A stretch of DNA of 64,000 nucleotides from Aquimarina algiphila (GTDB taxonomy: Bacteria; Bacteroidota; Bacteroidia; Flavobacteriales; Flavobacteriaceae), in contig NZ_VLNR01000034.1 in the NCBI RefSeq assembly GCF_007489275.1, positions 1 through 64,000 on the forward strand, in the 5' to 3' direction. A model generated the notes under the pieces. That model searched no databases and was not told where the DNA came from. It saw only the letters and a list, made by a program, of their open reading frames with translations. Of the stretch, positions 56,585-64,000 are shown piece after piece (position 1 is the stretch's first letter; every line of letters begins with the position of its first letter). Made by a program: the position numbers and the translations under genes.

Positions 56585-57676
56585 CTATCCTTCTAATGTT
56601 TCATAGTCAATGTATCCTTCTTCACCTCCTACATAGTATGAACTTTCATCCGGTACATTAAAATCTGCTTCTAACATAAACCGTTTGGGCAAGTCTGGAT
56701 TGGAAATAAATAATTTACCAAAAGCAACAACATCTACAATACTATTGAATATTTCAAAGTCTGCTTTTTCTAAAGTATACCCTCCATTTCCTACAATTTT
56801 TCCTTTATAATATTTACCCAAGGTTGCACTTACACCATTTAAAAAATCAGAATTTTTATACGCTGTAGCATCTTCAATAAGATGTACATAAGCCAAATTA
56901 TAAACGTTGAGTTCTTGTAATAAATAAGAATATAAACCTAATGGATTACTATCACTTATATCATTAAAAGTACTTAGTGGAGATAATCGTACTCCCACTT
57001 TTTGTAGGCTGAAATTTTTACGGACTTCTTTAATTATTTCGATTAATAAACGTGTTCGGTTCTGGAATGAGTCACCATATTCATCCATCCGTTTATTGGT
57101 GCTATCTCTTAAAAATTGGTCAATCAAGTATCCATTTGCTGCATGAATTTCAATGCCATCAAAACCAGCATCAAGTGCATTTTTTGCAGCATTACCAAAC
57201 TGTTTAATTATGTCCTCAATTTCAACAGCTTTTAATGTTTTTGGAGAAACAAAAGCCTTCATTTCATTTTGAGGAGAAGTATGTATTAATCCTTCTGCTT
57301 TTATAGATGAAGGGGCTACAGGTATTTCTCCTCCTTGGGTATTGGGGTGAGATATTCGTCCCCCATGAAACAACTGTATAAAAATTTTACTTCCAGCTTC
57401 GTGTACTGCGTCTGTTACTTTTTTCCAACCAATTACTTGCTCTTTGGTGTAAATGCCTGGTGTATTTGGGTAACTTGTTCCTTGCAATGATACCTGAGAT
57501 GCTTCTGATATTATTAAACCTGCACTTGCACGCTGTGCATAGTACGTTGCCATTATAGGAGTTGCAATTCCATCTGCGGTAGCTCGACTTCTTGTCATGG
57601 GCGCCATCACTATGCGGTTTTTTAATTTTAATGCTCCTAAATCAGTGGATTCAAAAAGTATACTCTCTAATTTCAT
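56585..57676 (-). CDS. Old yellow enzyme-family alkene reductase
   Basis: 363 residues, matching FMN-dependent OYE/NemA reductases: APMTRSRATADGI near the N-terminus, IFIQLFHGGRISHPN, the active HxxN in IEIHAANGYLIDQFL (about residues 177-180) and GNGGYTLEKADF. The family reduces C=C bonds of enones, nitroalkenes and related electrophiles. It lies 16 bases after the MFS pump, in an operon that a MarR regulator probably controls, so it may detoxify the same compounds the pump exports. Confidence 0.93.
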   Translation of the reverse strand: MKLESILFESTDLGALKLKNRIVMAPMTRSRATADGIATPIMATYYAQRASAGLIISEASQVSLQGTSYPNTPGIYTKEQVIGWKKVTDAVHEAGSKIFIQLFHGGRISHPNTQGGEIPVAPSSIKAEGLIHTSPQNEMKAFVSPKTLKAVEIEDIIKQFGNAAKNALDAGFDGIEIHAANGYLIDQFLRDSTNKRMDEYGDSFQNRTRLLIEIIKEVRKNFSLQKVGVRLSPLSTFNDISDSNPLGLYSYLLQELNVYNLAYVHLIEDATAYKNSDFLNGVSATLGKYYKGKIVGNGGYTLEKADFEIFNSIVDVVAFGKLFISNPDLPKRFMLEADFNVPDESSYYVGGEEGYIDYETLEG

Positions 57677-57692
57677 TTTAATTGTATTTGGT

Positions 57693-59297
57693 TTAATTTT
57701 TTTTGTTTAAATAAACTTTTGTTGCAATAATTACAGGTGCTGCACATAAAAACACCATAGAAATAGCAAAAAAGGTATTTTGAAAAGCTAAAACTGCAGA
57801 TTGAACGTTCAATGCAATATCAACGGTTCCAAGCGCTGCGTTTTTTGCCTCTGTTGGATTATACCCCCTTGAAATAAGAGCCTGTGTAGCCCCTTGTACT
57901 CTTTCACTAAAAAGAGTGTTGTATGGGGTCGTGTGTTGTAATAGGTTTTTTCTATGAAATGCCATTTGATGTGCTAAATAAGTGGGCAGAAAAGCCATAG
58001 CAAATGAACCTCCACATTGTCTTCCAAAATTGAACAGTCCTGTTCCTGTTAATAACTCATTGCCCTTTAATTCATTAAAAGCAATAAAAATTATAGGTAC
58101 AAACAAAAGCCCCAGTCCAAGTCCCCTAAGCATAATTGCCGGAATCATATCTGGGAAACCAGATATTACAGTAACATCTGATACTAAAATCATAGAAGTT
58201 ATTACGCAAACCACACCTAAAGCAGCACTTGCAAAGGGAGGAATTTTTTTGGTGTCAACAATGATAGCACTAGTTATCAACCCCAAAAGAATGGAAATGC
58301 CACTTGGGAATAACGTAAATCCTACAGCAGCGCTCTGATACCGAAGTACATTCTGAACAAAGCCAGGAATAACTGCTCCACTTCCAAATAAGGCAAAACC
58401 AGAGACAAAACTTATTAAAAATGCTAATGAGAAAGACGAATTTCTAAATACAGAAAAGTCAATTAATTTATAGTTCTGATGATCTCTTTTATTTTGAATA
58501 AAAAATAAAACAAATCCGATTAGTGCTGTAATTGATAATATTGTTATTTTTTGTTCCTCAAACCAATCGTATCTGGATCCTTCCTCCATAACGAATTGAA
58601 ATGCACCCAGTCCTATTGATAGCCAAATAGCATTCAGCCAATTGATTTTAGATTGATTTTCAGAACTTTTAGGTAAAACAAATTTTGGTATTTGATTAAT
58701 TAATGGGATTGCACATATCCCTATGATTACCGTAAATAAAAATATTAGCTGCCATATATAGTGATAAGTAAGCCAACCACTAAAGGCAGGAATAACATTA
58801 GGTCCTAAAACAATAGCCAAGCTAAAAATAGCTTGCACGGTTCCTTGCTTTTTAATGGGAAATATGGTGAATAAAATTGCTTGAGCAACGGTATAAAAAG
58901 CAGCACTACCTGCACCTAAAAACACTCGACCAACCATAAAAACACCTAGGGATGTAGTAGTACCGCATAAAAGAGCCCCTGTAATAAAAATTGAAAGTGA
59001 GTATATAAATAATTTTTTCCCCCCTATGGTTTTAGTAAATTGAACAGAGAGTATTAAGAAAATTAACTTGGATATAAAGTATCCAATATTCATCCAAACT
59101 ATTTCGTCTGCCGTTGCACTTAAAAAACCGGCAATTTCATCAATAGCCACAGATGAAGAAGTGGCAACCAAAATATCTAATGCTGCACAAAGTGTGACTC
59201 CCAAAAGTATAAGCCACTTTTTTCTTGCAGCTAGAAATAGAGGGATCCCTAAGTTAATTGTAACACTTTTATTTTTTGTTGTAGTTGCTGTATTCAT
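57693..59297 (-). CDS. emrB: EmrB-type DHA2 multidrug MFS transporter
   Basis: 534 residues with 14 predicted membrane segments, the count of the DHA2 group. Signature regions are LDILVATSSSVAIDEIAGFLSA in the first segment, GRVFLGAGSAAFYTVAQAILF and GPNVIPAFSGWLTYHYIWQ. It exports hydrophobic compounds with the EmrA adaptor and TolC partner encoded upstream on the same strand. The gap to emrA is four bases. Confidence 0.9.
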   Translation of the reverse strand: MNTATTTKNKSVTINLGIPLFLAARKKWLILLGVTLCAALDILVATSSSVAIDEIAGFLSATADEIVWMNIGYFISKLIFLILSVQFTKTIGGKKLFIYSLSIFITGALLCGTTTSLGVFMVGRVFLGAGSAAFYTVAQAILFTIFPIKKQGTVQAIFSLAIVLGPNVIPAFSGWLTYHYIWQLIFLFTVIIGICAIPLINQIPKFVLPKSSENQSKINWLNAIWLSIGLGAFQFVMEEGSRYDWFEEQKITILSITALIGFVLFFIQNKRDHQNYKLIDFSVFRNSSFSLAFLISFVSGFALFGSGAVIPGFVQNVLRYQSAAVGFTLFPSGISILLGLITSAIIVDTKKIPPFASAALGVVCVITSMILVSDVTVISGFPDMIPAIMLRGLGLGLLFVPIIFIAFNELKGNELLTGTGLFNFGRQCGGSFAMAFLPTYLAHQMAFHRKNLLQHTTPYNTLFSERVQGATQALISRGYNPTEAKNAALGTVDIALNVQSAVLAFQNTFFAISMVFLCAAPVIIATKVYLNKKN

Positions 59298-59301
59298 GTT
59301 A

Positions 59302-60336
59302 CTATTTGTTAATTACTTTGATAACAGCACTCATTCCAGCTCGTAATTTTTCATCTTTTATTTCATTCTCATCAAATAGAATTTTTACAGGTATTCTTTG
59401 GGTAACTTTTGTAAAGTTCCCCGTTGCATTATCCGCAGGAAAAAGGGAGAATTTCGCTCCTGTTGCTGCCGCAATGGATTCTATTTTTCCAGTAAAATGC
59501 TTGTTAGAAAATGCATCTATTTTAATTTCGACATCTTGACCTTCTACCATTTTAGCCACTTGTCCCTCTTTAAAATTTGCAACTATCCACAACTCTGAAA
59601 AATCTGTTATGGCCATAAGAGGCTGTCCAAGTCCTATTACTTGTCCCGCCTCTATCATTTTGCGGGATACTACGCCAGACGCAGGAGCTATAATTTCTGT
59701 GTAGGAGAGTTTTAGCTCTGCGTTTTGTACTTGAACCTTGGCAGCTTCAATAGCAGCATCTATACTACTTATCTTTTGCAAGGAAGCATTATACTGACCA
59801 TTAGATGCATTATATTGTTGCTGCGCAGCCGTAACTTGTGAGGTAACTACATCAAAATTGGTGTTGATATCATCAATTTTAGATTGTGGTATAATGTCAT
59901 CTTTACGAAGATTGGTAAAGCGAACTATATCTGTACTTAATCTTTTTTTCTTTGCTTTTGCTACAGATATATTGGTAAAAGCCGCTTGAGATGCTGATTT
60001 AGAAGCTTGAACTACTGCTAAGGCGGCAGCTTTCTCTGCTTTTATTTGTGCTAAACTTGCTTTGGCCTGCGCGTACATTAACTCTATGTCACTCTTATCT
60101 ATACGTGCTAGGATCTGACCTTTTTCAACGTATTCGTTGTCATCTACTAAGACTTCTAGTACTTGCCCGCCTATTTTGGGATTCACTTGATAAATATGAC
60201 TTTCTACTTGGGCATTATCAGTTTTCTCATATTTTAAATGCCCGACGAAAAGGTAACAGCAATATATTAACGTCATTAAAAAGATAGATATAATTGCTAT
60301 TTTCTTAGTGTTTTTTGTATTTCTTGTATTTTCCAT
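59302..60336 (-). CDS. emrA: EmrA-type membrane-fusion adaptor
   Basis: 344 residues from ATG 60336; the alternative at 60366 overlaps the tolC stop. One N-terminal membrane anchor (IAIISIFLMTLIYCCYLFVG) precedes the biotinyl-like halves (YQVNPKIGGQVLEVLVDDNEYVEKGQILARI and LSYTEIIAPASGVVSRKMIEAG), with a helical hairpin of alanine- and glutamine-rich coiled coil between. It links the inner-membrane pump to the outer-membrane channel. Confidence 0.92.
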   Translation of the reverse strand: MENTRNTKNTKKIAIISIFLMTLIYCCYLFVGHLKYEKTDNAQVESHIYQVNPKIGGQVLEVLVDDNEYVEKGQILARIDKSDIELMYAQAKASLAQIKAEKAAALAVVQASKSASQAAFTNISVAKAKKKRLSTDIVRFTNLRKDDIIPQSKIDDINTNFDVVTSQVTAAQQQYNASNGQYNASLQKISSIDAAIEAAKVQVQNAELKLSYTEIIAPASGVVSRKMIEAGQVIGLGQPLMAITDFSELWIVANFKEGQVAKMVEGQDVEIKIDAFSNKHFTGKIESIAAATGAKFSLFPADNATGNFTKVTQRIPVKILFDENEIKDEKLRAGMSAVIKVINK

Positions 60337-60344
60337 TTTTTTTA

Positions 60345-61694
60345 TTACATAAAAGTTGATTGCCAAATTTTTATTCCTTTTGCTTGTTGTAGTTTATATT
60401 GTGCCATTATGCATTTGTATTCCGATTCTAATAAGGATAATTGTGCGCCGGATAATACTACTTCGGTATCTAATAAATCCAAATTCGTAATTAATTGATT
60501 TTCATATTTTTTACGAGCTTGCTGTACTGCTATTTTGGCTTGCTGAATTAATATTTTATTGTTCTCGTATTGTTTATAGGCATTCTCTAAAGTTCCTAAT
60601 GCAGAAGTTATTTCCGTATTTATTTTTGTGTCAATTTCTTTGAGATGCCATTTGCTGTTTTCAATTTTTGTTTTCGCAATTTCCTTCTCGTGCTTTACTT
60701 TGGAACCCTGAAATATAGGAACCGTTACTTTAGCAAATGCAGCATAATTAAATCTGAATTCATTTAAATCAGGTAAATATCCATTGTGAAAACCGGTAGT
60801 TCCACCTATGGTTATAAAAGGTAGATTCCCCTTATTTGCTAATTTTTGACCACTTACTAATATGGAGTCTATATGTTTTGCAATTGCTAGTTCATTTCGA
60901 ATTTCTTCCGTGATGACCGCTTTTTTATTGCGTTGTTTTTCAATGTTTAGAACTCCTTTTATAGATATTTCCTTAGCATTGGTAGACCAGCCCATTAGTT
61001 CCCCTAAATGAAGCTTTAGATTATTTAAAGAGTTTTGTAGACCAACTTTTTTATTTTGCGCACTTGTTATTCTTACATCTGTATTTACTTGGTCAAAACT
61101 TGTAGCTAACCCATTGTCAACAAAACCATTAATTCGTTTTAAATTTCGCTGTAAAGAAGTTATAAGCTCATCCTGAACATTAATGGCACTTTCGGTGAAT
61201 AAAATTGTAGTAAAAAGCTCTGTTGCTGCATAAGTAAGCTGCTTTTGCGCAGCTTCTAAACCTTCCTCTGAAATCAACTTTTCAATTTTAGATATGTTGA
61301 TAACCTCTTTTGTTCTCCCGAAATCGTAGAGTACATATTGTACTCCTGCATATACATTGTAGTTATCATTTGGGAACAAAGGAAGAACGATGGGATTATC
61401 TCCTATAGGTAGGGCTACCTCTGAAACTGGGTCTACATAAGTGAATGAACCCTCAAATATCATTTTAGGGTATTTATAGCTTTTAGCCACATCTATGTTT
61501 GATTGAGTTATTTTAATTTTACCTTCGGATTGTTTCAATAGTGGGTTATTCTCTAGAATAATCTCTAACACATTTTGTAATGACAGAGAATCAGTAGTGT
61601 TTTGTCCGTTCATTATGTGTATTCCAAAAAAGATTAGAACACCAAACAAAACTTTAGTTTTAGCAATTTTTACAGTGACTTTATTTTTTTTCAT
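60345..61694 (-). CDS. TolC-family outer-membrane efflux channel
   Basis: 449 residues with a signal peptide (VLFGVLIFFGIHIMNGQNT). It has two TolC-type repeats: DSLSLQNVLEIILENNPLLKQSEGKI at the start, the ITSAQNKKVGLQNSLNNLKLHLGEL hairpin, and the later AVQQARKKYENQLITNLDLLDTEVVL repeat. Its start is 25 bases from the marR-type site at 61719-61730. The stop is eight bases before the emrA start. Confidence 0.9.
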   Translation of the reverse strand: MKKNKVTVKIAKTKVLFGVLIFFGIHIMNGQNTTDSLSLQNVLEIILENNPLLKQSEGKIKITQSNIDVAKSYKYPKMIFEGSFTYVDPVSEVALPIGDNPIVLPLFPNDNYNVYAGVQYVLYDFGRTKEVINISKIEKLISEEGLEAAQKQLTYAATELFTTILFTESAINVQDELITSLQRNLKRINGFVDNGLATSFDQVNTDVRITSAQNKKVGLQNSLNNLKLHLGELMGWSTNAKEISIKGVLNIEKQRNKKAVITEEIRNELAIAKHIDSILVSGQKLANKGNLPFITIGGTTGFHNGYLPDLNEFRFNYAAFAKVTVPIFQGSKVKHEKEIAKTKIENSKWHLKEIDTKINTEITSALGTLENAYKQYENNKILIQQAKIAVQQARKKYENQLITNLDLLDTEVVLSGAQLSLLESEYKCIMAQYKLQQAKGIKIWQSTFM

Positions 61695-61718
61695 TATAGT
61701 TAAATAGTATTTAGTGGT

Positions 61719-61730
61719 ATAGTGTACTAT
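61719..61730. promoter_or_regulatory. MarR operator candidate between marR and tolC
   Basis: ATAGTGTACTAT, within AGTGGTATAGTGTACTATTA, is the palindrome ATAGT-N2-ACTAT. It is 25 bases before the tolC start. The same 12 bases occur upstream of marR. Confidence 0.6.
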
Positions 61731-61745
61731 TAGTTCAAATTTTTT

Positions 61746-62177
61746 CTATTTGAGATTTTTTTCTATTTGATTTAAGACTTCATGAAAGACGATTAACTTC
61801 TCATTAGATATATTTTTGTGGGCTTCACTTAAAGTGTGTTCAATAATAGGCTCAAGTTGTTTTTTAATATTTTTACCAACTTCGGTTAAATATATGACAT
61901 TAGCCCTCCTATCTGTTGGATGAGGGGCTCTTTGAATTAATTTTCGCTTTTCAAGACCATCTATAATTTTAGTTACGCTTGTTTTGAATTTACCAACACT
62001 TTCACCTAATTCATTTTGGGTCTTACCATCACTCTCCCATAATACAACCAACATCTTAAGTTGTTCTGCGGTAATATCAAACCCTTTTTTTATAAAATTC
62101 TGATTTATTTTATTAATTAAAAGTAAAGACACGTTACGTATTTTATAACCTGTTGTTTCGTTTAAATTTTTAATCAT
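61746..62177 (-). CDS. MarR-family repressor
   Basis: 143 residues with the MarR winged helix: LKMLVVLWESDGKTQNELGESVGKFKTSVTKIIDGLEKRKLIQRAPHPTDRRANVIYLTE. It precedes the tolC-emrA-emrB-reductase genes on the same strand, and matching palindromes lie upstream of it and of tolC. The likely model is ligand-relieved autorepression. Confidence 0.93.
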   Translation of the reverse strand: MIKNLNETTGYKIRNVSLLLINKINQNFIKKGFDITAEQLKMLVVLWESDGKTQNELGESVGKFKTSVTKIIDGLEKRKLIQRAPHPTDRRANVIYLTEVGKNIKKQLEPIIEHTLSEAHKNISNEKLIVFHEVLNQIEKNLK

Positions 62178-62226
62178 AATTATGTGGTGTCAAATATTTT
62201 CAACAAATATAATATAATTTAGTAGT

Positions 62227-62238
62227 ATAGTGTACTAT
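62227..62238. promoter_or_regulatory. MarR operator candidate upstream of marR
   Basis: ATAGTGTACTAT, within AGTAGTATAGTGTACTATTT, lies 50 bases upstream of the marR start. It is identical over 12 bases to the site at 61719. A shared extended match AGT[A/G]GTATAGTGTACTATT argues against chance. Confidence 0.6.
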
Positions 62239-62281
62239 TTTTAATATTTTTAATTAAAATGTGTGCTTAATGCATGCTTTG

Positions 62282-62723
62282 GATGATTTACATTTTTTAA
62301 GAGACAAGGTATATATAAGGCTACATCCTGAAACGTTTCATTTTTTTACTGATAAAGAATTCTCAACCAGTCATGACAGCAGTTGTAGCAACAATTTTAG
62401 CTTATGATATGCTTTTAATTCATCTAGAAAAAGAAACGGATAAATTAGATAATAGTAATGGTATGGAAACAGAAAATGCCTCAATTCAAAAGCAGTCAAA
62501 GCTCTTTTAGACCAGTAGCAAAACCAATTTGATTGAACTAATTTATGCCCTGTATAGCAGTGGAGCAGTTAATAATGGAAATGACGACAGCTTATGAAAC
62601 AGCTATTTAATGTGGAATTAAGGAATTACTATCATACTTTTATAGAGTTTAGGTCTTCTAAATCAAACAATACAAAATTTTTGAATATATTCAGATACAT
62701 GCTTTTAGCTGTTCTATAGCGTT
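62282..62723 (+). pseudogene. RteC-like excision regulator, decayed
   Basis: Protein similarity continues over several frames. The first reads HFLRDKVYIRLHPETFHFFTDKEFSTSHD. The second reads VVATILAYDMLLIHLEKET and stops at 62508. The third reads SSKTNLIELIYALYSSGAVNNGND, and the last NVELRNYYHTFIEFRSSKSNNTKFLN. The order matches RteC proteins, which control conjugative-transposon excision. Each segment is in a different frame and is broken by stops, so the gene is inactive. Confidence 0.65.
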
Positions 62724-62862
62724 CTGCTATTCCTGCAGCAAAGTCACTAACAATAAGTTTATTAACTTTCTTGTTATGTTCTTCAAAAATTACCAGTAAC
62801 ATTCGTTTATCGTAATCTTTACCTAAATAAGAATCCCTAAGTGTATCGGCTTTATATTTTTT
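62660..62862 (-). pseudogene. Tyrosine recombinase remnant (arm-binding and SAM-like part)
   Basis: One minus-strand frame reads YIKKYKADTLRDSYLGK, RMLLVIFEEHNKKVNKLIV and SDFAAGIAERYRTAK. The FEEHN...FAxG...ERYxT pattern resembles the N-terminal domain of Bacteroidetes tyrosine recombinases. The catalytic domain is missing and no start is clear. It overlaps the RteC remnant at its end, which suggests rearrangement. Confidence 0.5.
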
Positions 62863-62924
62863 AATATAAAAAAGTAATAAAAAATAATTATACCAAATCC
62901 TTTATTTATAGGGTTTTAAAGTTT

Positions 62925-62964
62925 ATTCGGGGTCAGTTGAAGAGAGATGAAAGTGATCCCGAAT
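62925..62964. repeat. 11-bp inverted repeat near the integrase remnant
   Basis: ATTCGGGGTCA (62925-62935) and TGATCCCGAAT (62954-62964) pair over 11 positions in RNA, with one G-U wobble and an 18-base loop. A CCCCCTTTTT tract follows on the plus strand. It could be a terminator or an attachment-site feature. Confidence 0.4.
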
Positions 62965-63017
62965 TACCCCCTTTTTCTTTGGCGATTTTTGTTATTATTT
63001 GGCATTTAATAAAATTA

Positions 63018-63050
63018 AAAAACCCGTAAACATAGTGTTTACGGGTTTTT
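63018..63050 (-). terminator. Terminator of the tRNA-Ser gene
   Basis: AAAAACCCGTAAACA (63018-63032) pairs with TGTTTACGGGTTTTT (63036-63050). The T-tract follows on both strands, and the stem lies 24 bases beyond the tRNA 3' end in the direction of its transcription. Confidence 0.75.
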
Positions 63051-63073
63051 AGCGGAATTTGATAATTCCTAAG

Positions 63074-63158
63074 CGGAGAATGAGGGATTCGAACCCCCGG
63101 AGGTGTGACCCTCAACAGTTTTCAAGACTGCCGCATTCGACCACTCTGCCAATTCTCC
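63074..63158 (-). tRNA. tRNA-Ser (anticodon UGA)
   Basis: Read on the minus strand, GGAGAAT at the 5' end (63158 down) pairs with ATTCTCC near 63081-63075, followed by the discriminator G. GCAGT and ACTGT make the anticodon stem around the loop CTTGAAA, giving anticodon TGA. A long variable arm and GGGTTCGAATCCC as T arm fit serine. CCA is not encoded. Class II length of 85 bases supports the call. Confidence 0.93.
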
Positions 63159-63329
63159 AGTGTTTAGTCTCATCAGGTATTCCCTGAATGCGGGTGCAAA
63201 TATAATAACCTTTTTTAATTCTGTAAAGATTTTTTTCAAATAATTTAATGTAATTCGTTTTAAGAAAATATTCACTTATCTATATGGGTCTAAATGAGTA
63301 TCTTGTACGATATTAAATTAAATGTTTGT

Positions 63330-64000
63330 ATGAAAAACCCATTATTATTAGTTGGCTCATTTATTATCTGTTGTTGTGGGAACTCTCAGAATTCTTCGAC
63401 AGATTATCCAGAGGTGGATACAGATGCTATAAATATGGAGTTAGCCGCAGTTACTTATGCAGAAACTATTACTACTAATGAATTGAAAGAGTACTTGTAT
63501 ACTTTTGCAGGAGATGATTTTGAAGGTCGTGATACTGGTGAACCAGGTCAGAAAAAAGCAGCAGAATATTTAAAAAAGCAATACAAAAGAATGGGAATAC
63601 CTTCTCCATTAGGAGGAGATGATTACTTTCAAGAAATACCAGCAAGCTTCTTTAGAGGAGGAATTAAATCATCAGAAAATGTTCTGGCATTTATAGAAGG
63701 AACTGAAAAACCAGATGAAATTGTCGTTATATCTGCACATTATGACCATGTAGGAGTTGATGGAAACGGTGGAGTATTTAATGGAGCTGATGATGATGGT
63801 TCTGGTACAGTAAGTATATTAGAAATAGCACAAGGGTTTGTGAAAGCAAAAAAAGATGGGTTAGGACCAAAAAGATCCATTTTGTTTTTGCACGTTACAG
63901 GTGAGGAAAAAGGATTGTATGGATCAAAATATTATACAGAAAACCCAGTGTTTCCATTAGCAAATACGGTTACAGATCTTAATATTGATATGATAGGAAG
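63330..64000 (+). CDS. M28-family metallopeptidase lipoprotein, 3' end cut by the window
   Basis: At least 223 codons from ATG 63330, with a lipoprotein-type signal (GSFIICCCGNSQN). The M28 zinc motifs appear in order: SAHYDHVG (first His and Asp), GADDDGSGTVS (bridging Asp), and VTGEEKGLYGS (the catalytic Glu pair). The last visible residues, LNIDMIG, lead into the next motif. M28 enzymes are aminopeptidases or carboxypeptidases. No stop is seen before base 64000, so the gene continues. Confidence 0.9.
   Translation, partial: MKNPLLLVGSFIICCCGNSQNSSTDYPEVDTDAINMELAAVTYAETITTNELKEYLYTFAGDDFEGRDTGEPGQKKAAEYLKKQYKRMGIPSPLGGDDYFQEIPASFFRGGIKSSENVLAFIEGTEKPDEIVVISAHYDHVGVDGNGGVFNGADDDGSGTVSILEIAQGFVKAKKDGLGPKRSILFLHVTGEEKGLYGSKYYTENPVFPLANTVTDLNIDMIG

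Noticed and set aside
63069..63275. A 68-codon minus-strand frame that spans the tRNA-Ser gene
   Set aside because: Most of it is the tRNA read as protein (for example AEWSNAAVLKTVEG). Not a coding gene.
1..64000. CRISPR arrays, rRNA genes, replication origin and phage structural genes
   Set aside because: I saw no spaced direct repeats of CRISPR type, no rRNA-like blocks, and no dnaA box cluster or phage gene order. I could not search exhaustively by eye.

Overview
The window looks like the chromosome of a marine member of the Flavobacteriaceae (Bacteroidetes). Evidence seen in the sequence: low GC throughout, a SusC/SusD pair, many lipoproteins with short Bacteroidetes-type lipoboxes, DUF983 and DUF6660 proteins, a fused CusA-TolC efflux pump, an IS982-type right end and an RteC remnant. 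I cannot name the genus from sequence alone.

Bases 1-125 are the right end of an IS982-family element. Directly after it, 214-37298 is one long plus-strand polysaccharide utilisation locus. It holds a GH130 phosphorylase, a CBM9-like protein, a GHL10-type lipoprotein, three GH92 alpha-mannosidases, a lipoprotein glycosylasparaginase, SusC/SusD, a large FG-GAP/UnbV protein, a FucP-type MFS importer, a GH3 enzyme, a ROK kinase, a NagB deaminase fused to a PIG-L deacetylase domain, CutC and a formylglycine-generating-enzyme-like lipoprotein. The reading I infer is capture and trimming of mannose-rich N-glycans. Alpha-mannosidases remove mannose outside the cytoplasm, glycosylasparaginase splits GlcNAc from asparagine, GH130 phosphorolyses a mannose-containing disaccharide, and the importer, kinase and NagB fusion feed GlcNAc into glycolysis. 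Inserted in the locus is a five-gene cassette (6746-14596) of planctomycete-type cytochrome, DUF1501, NHL, CHB_HEX and DUF2231 proteins. Its job is unknown and it is the most interesting part of the window.

From 37637 to 44150 there is a DUF983 protein and a metal-efflux operon (DUF6660, a CusA-TolC fusion and a CusB adaptor). From 44332 to 47493 an AraC regulator precedes a small cytochrome c, DUF1772, DUF5367 and an NmrA-like protein. A bidirectional terminator at 47591-47625 marks the switch to the minus strand.

The stretch 47.7-62.2 kb is mostly minus strand. It holds an HTH/membrane/beta-lactamase fusion with a small lipoprotein, two decayed genes (TonB receptor end and Crp family), a HExxH protein behind a membrane nucleotide cyclase, a CMD-family protein with an AraC regulator, a DinB protein, a frameshifted DUF983 gene, and a MarR-TolC-EmrA-EmrB-ene reductase operon with two matching candidate operators. 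The end of the window has remnants of an integrative element (RteC and tyrosine recombinase) on the 3' side of tRNA-Ser(UGA), then the start of an M28 peptidase cut by the window edge.
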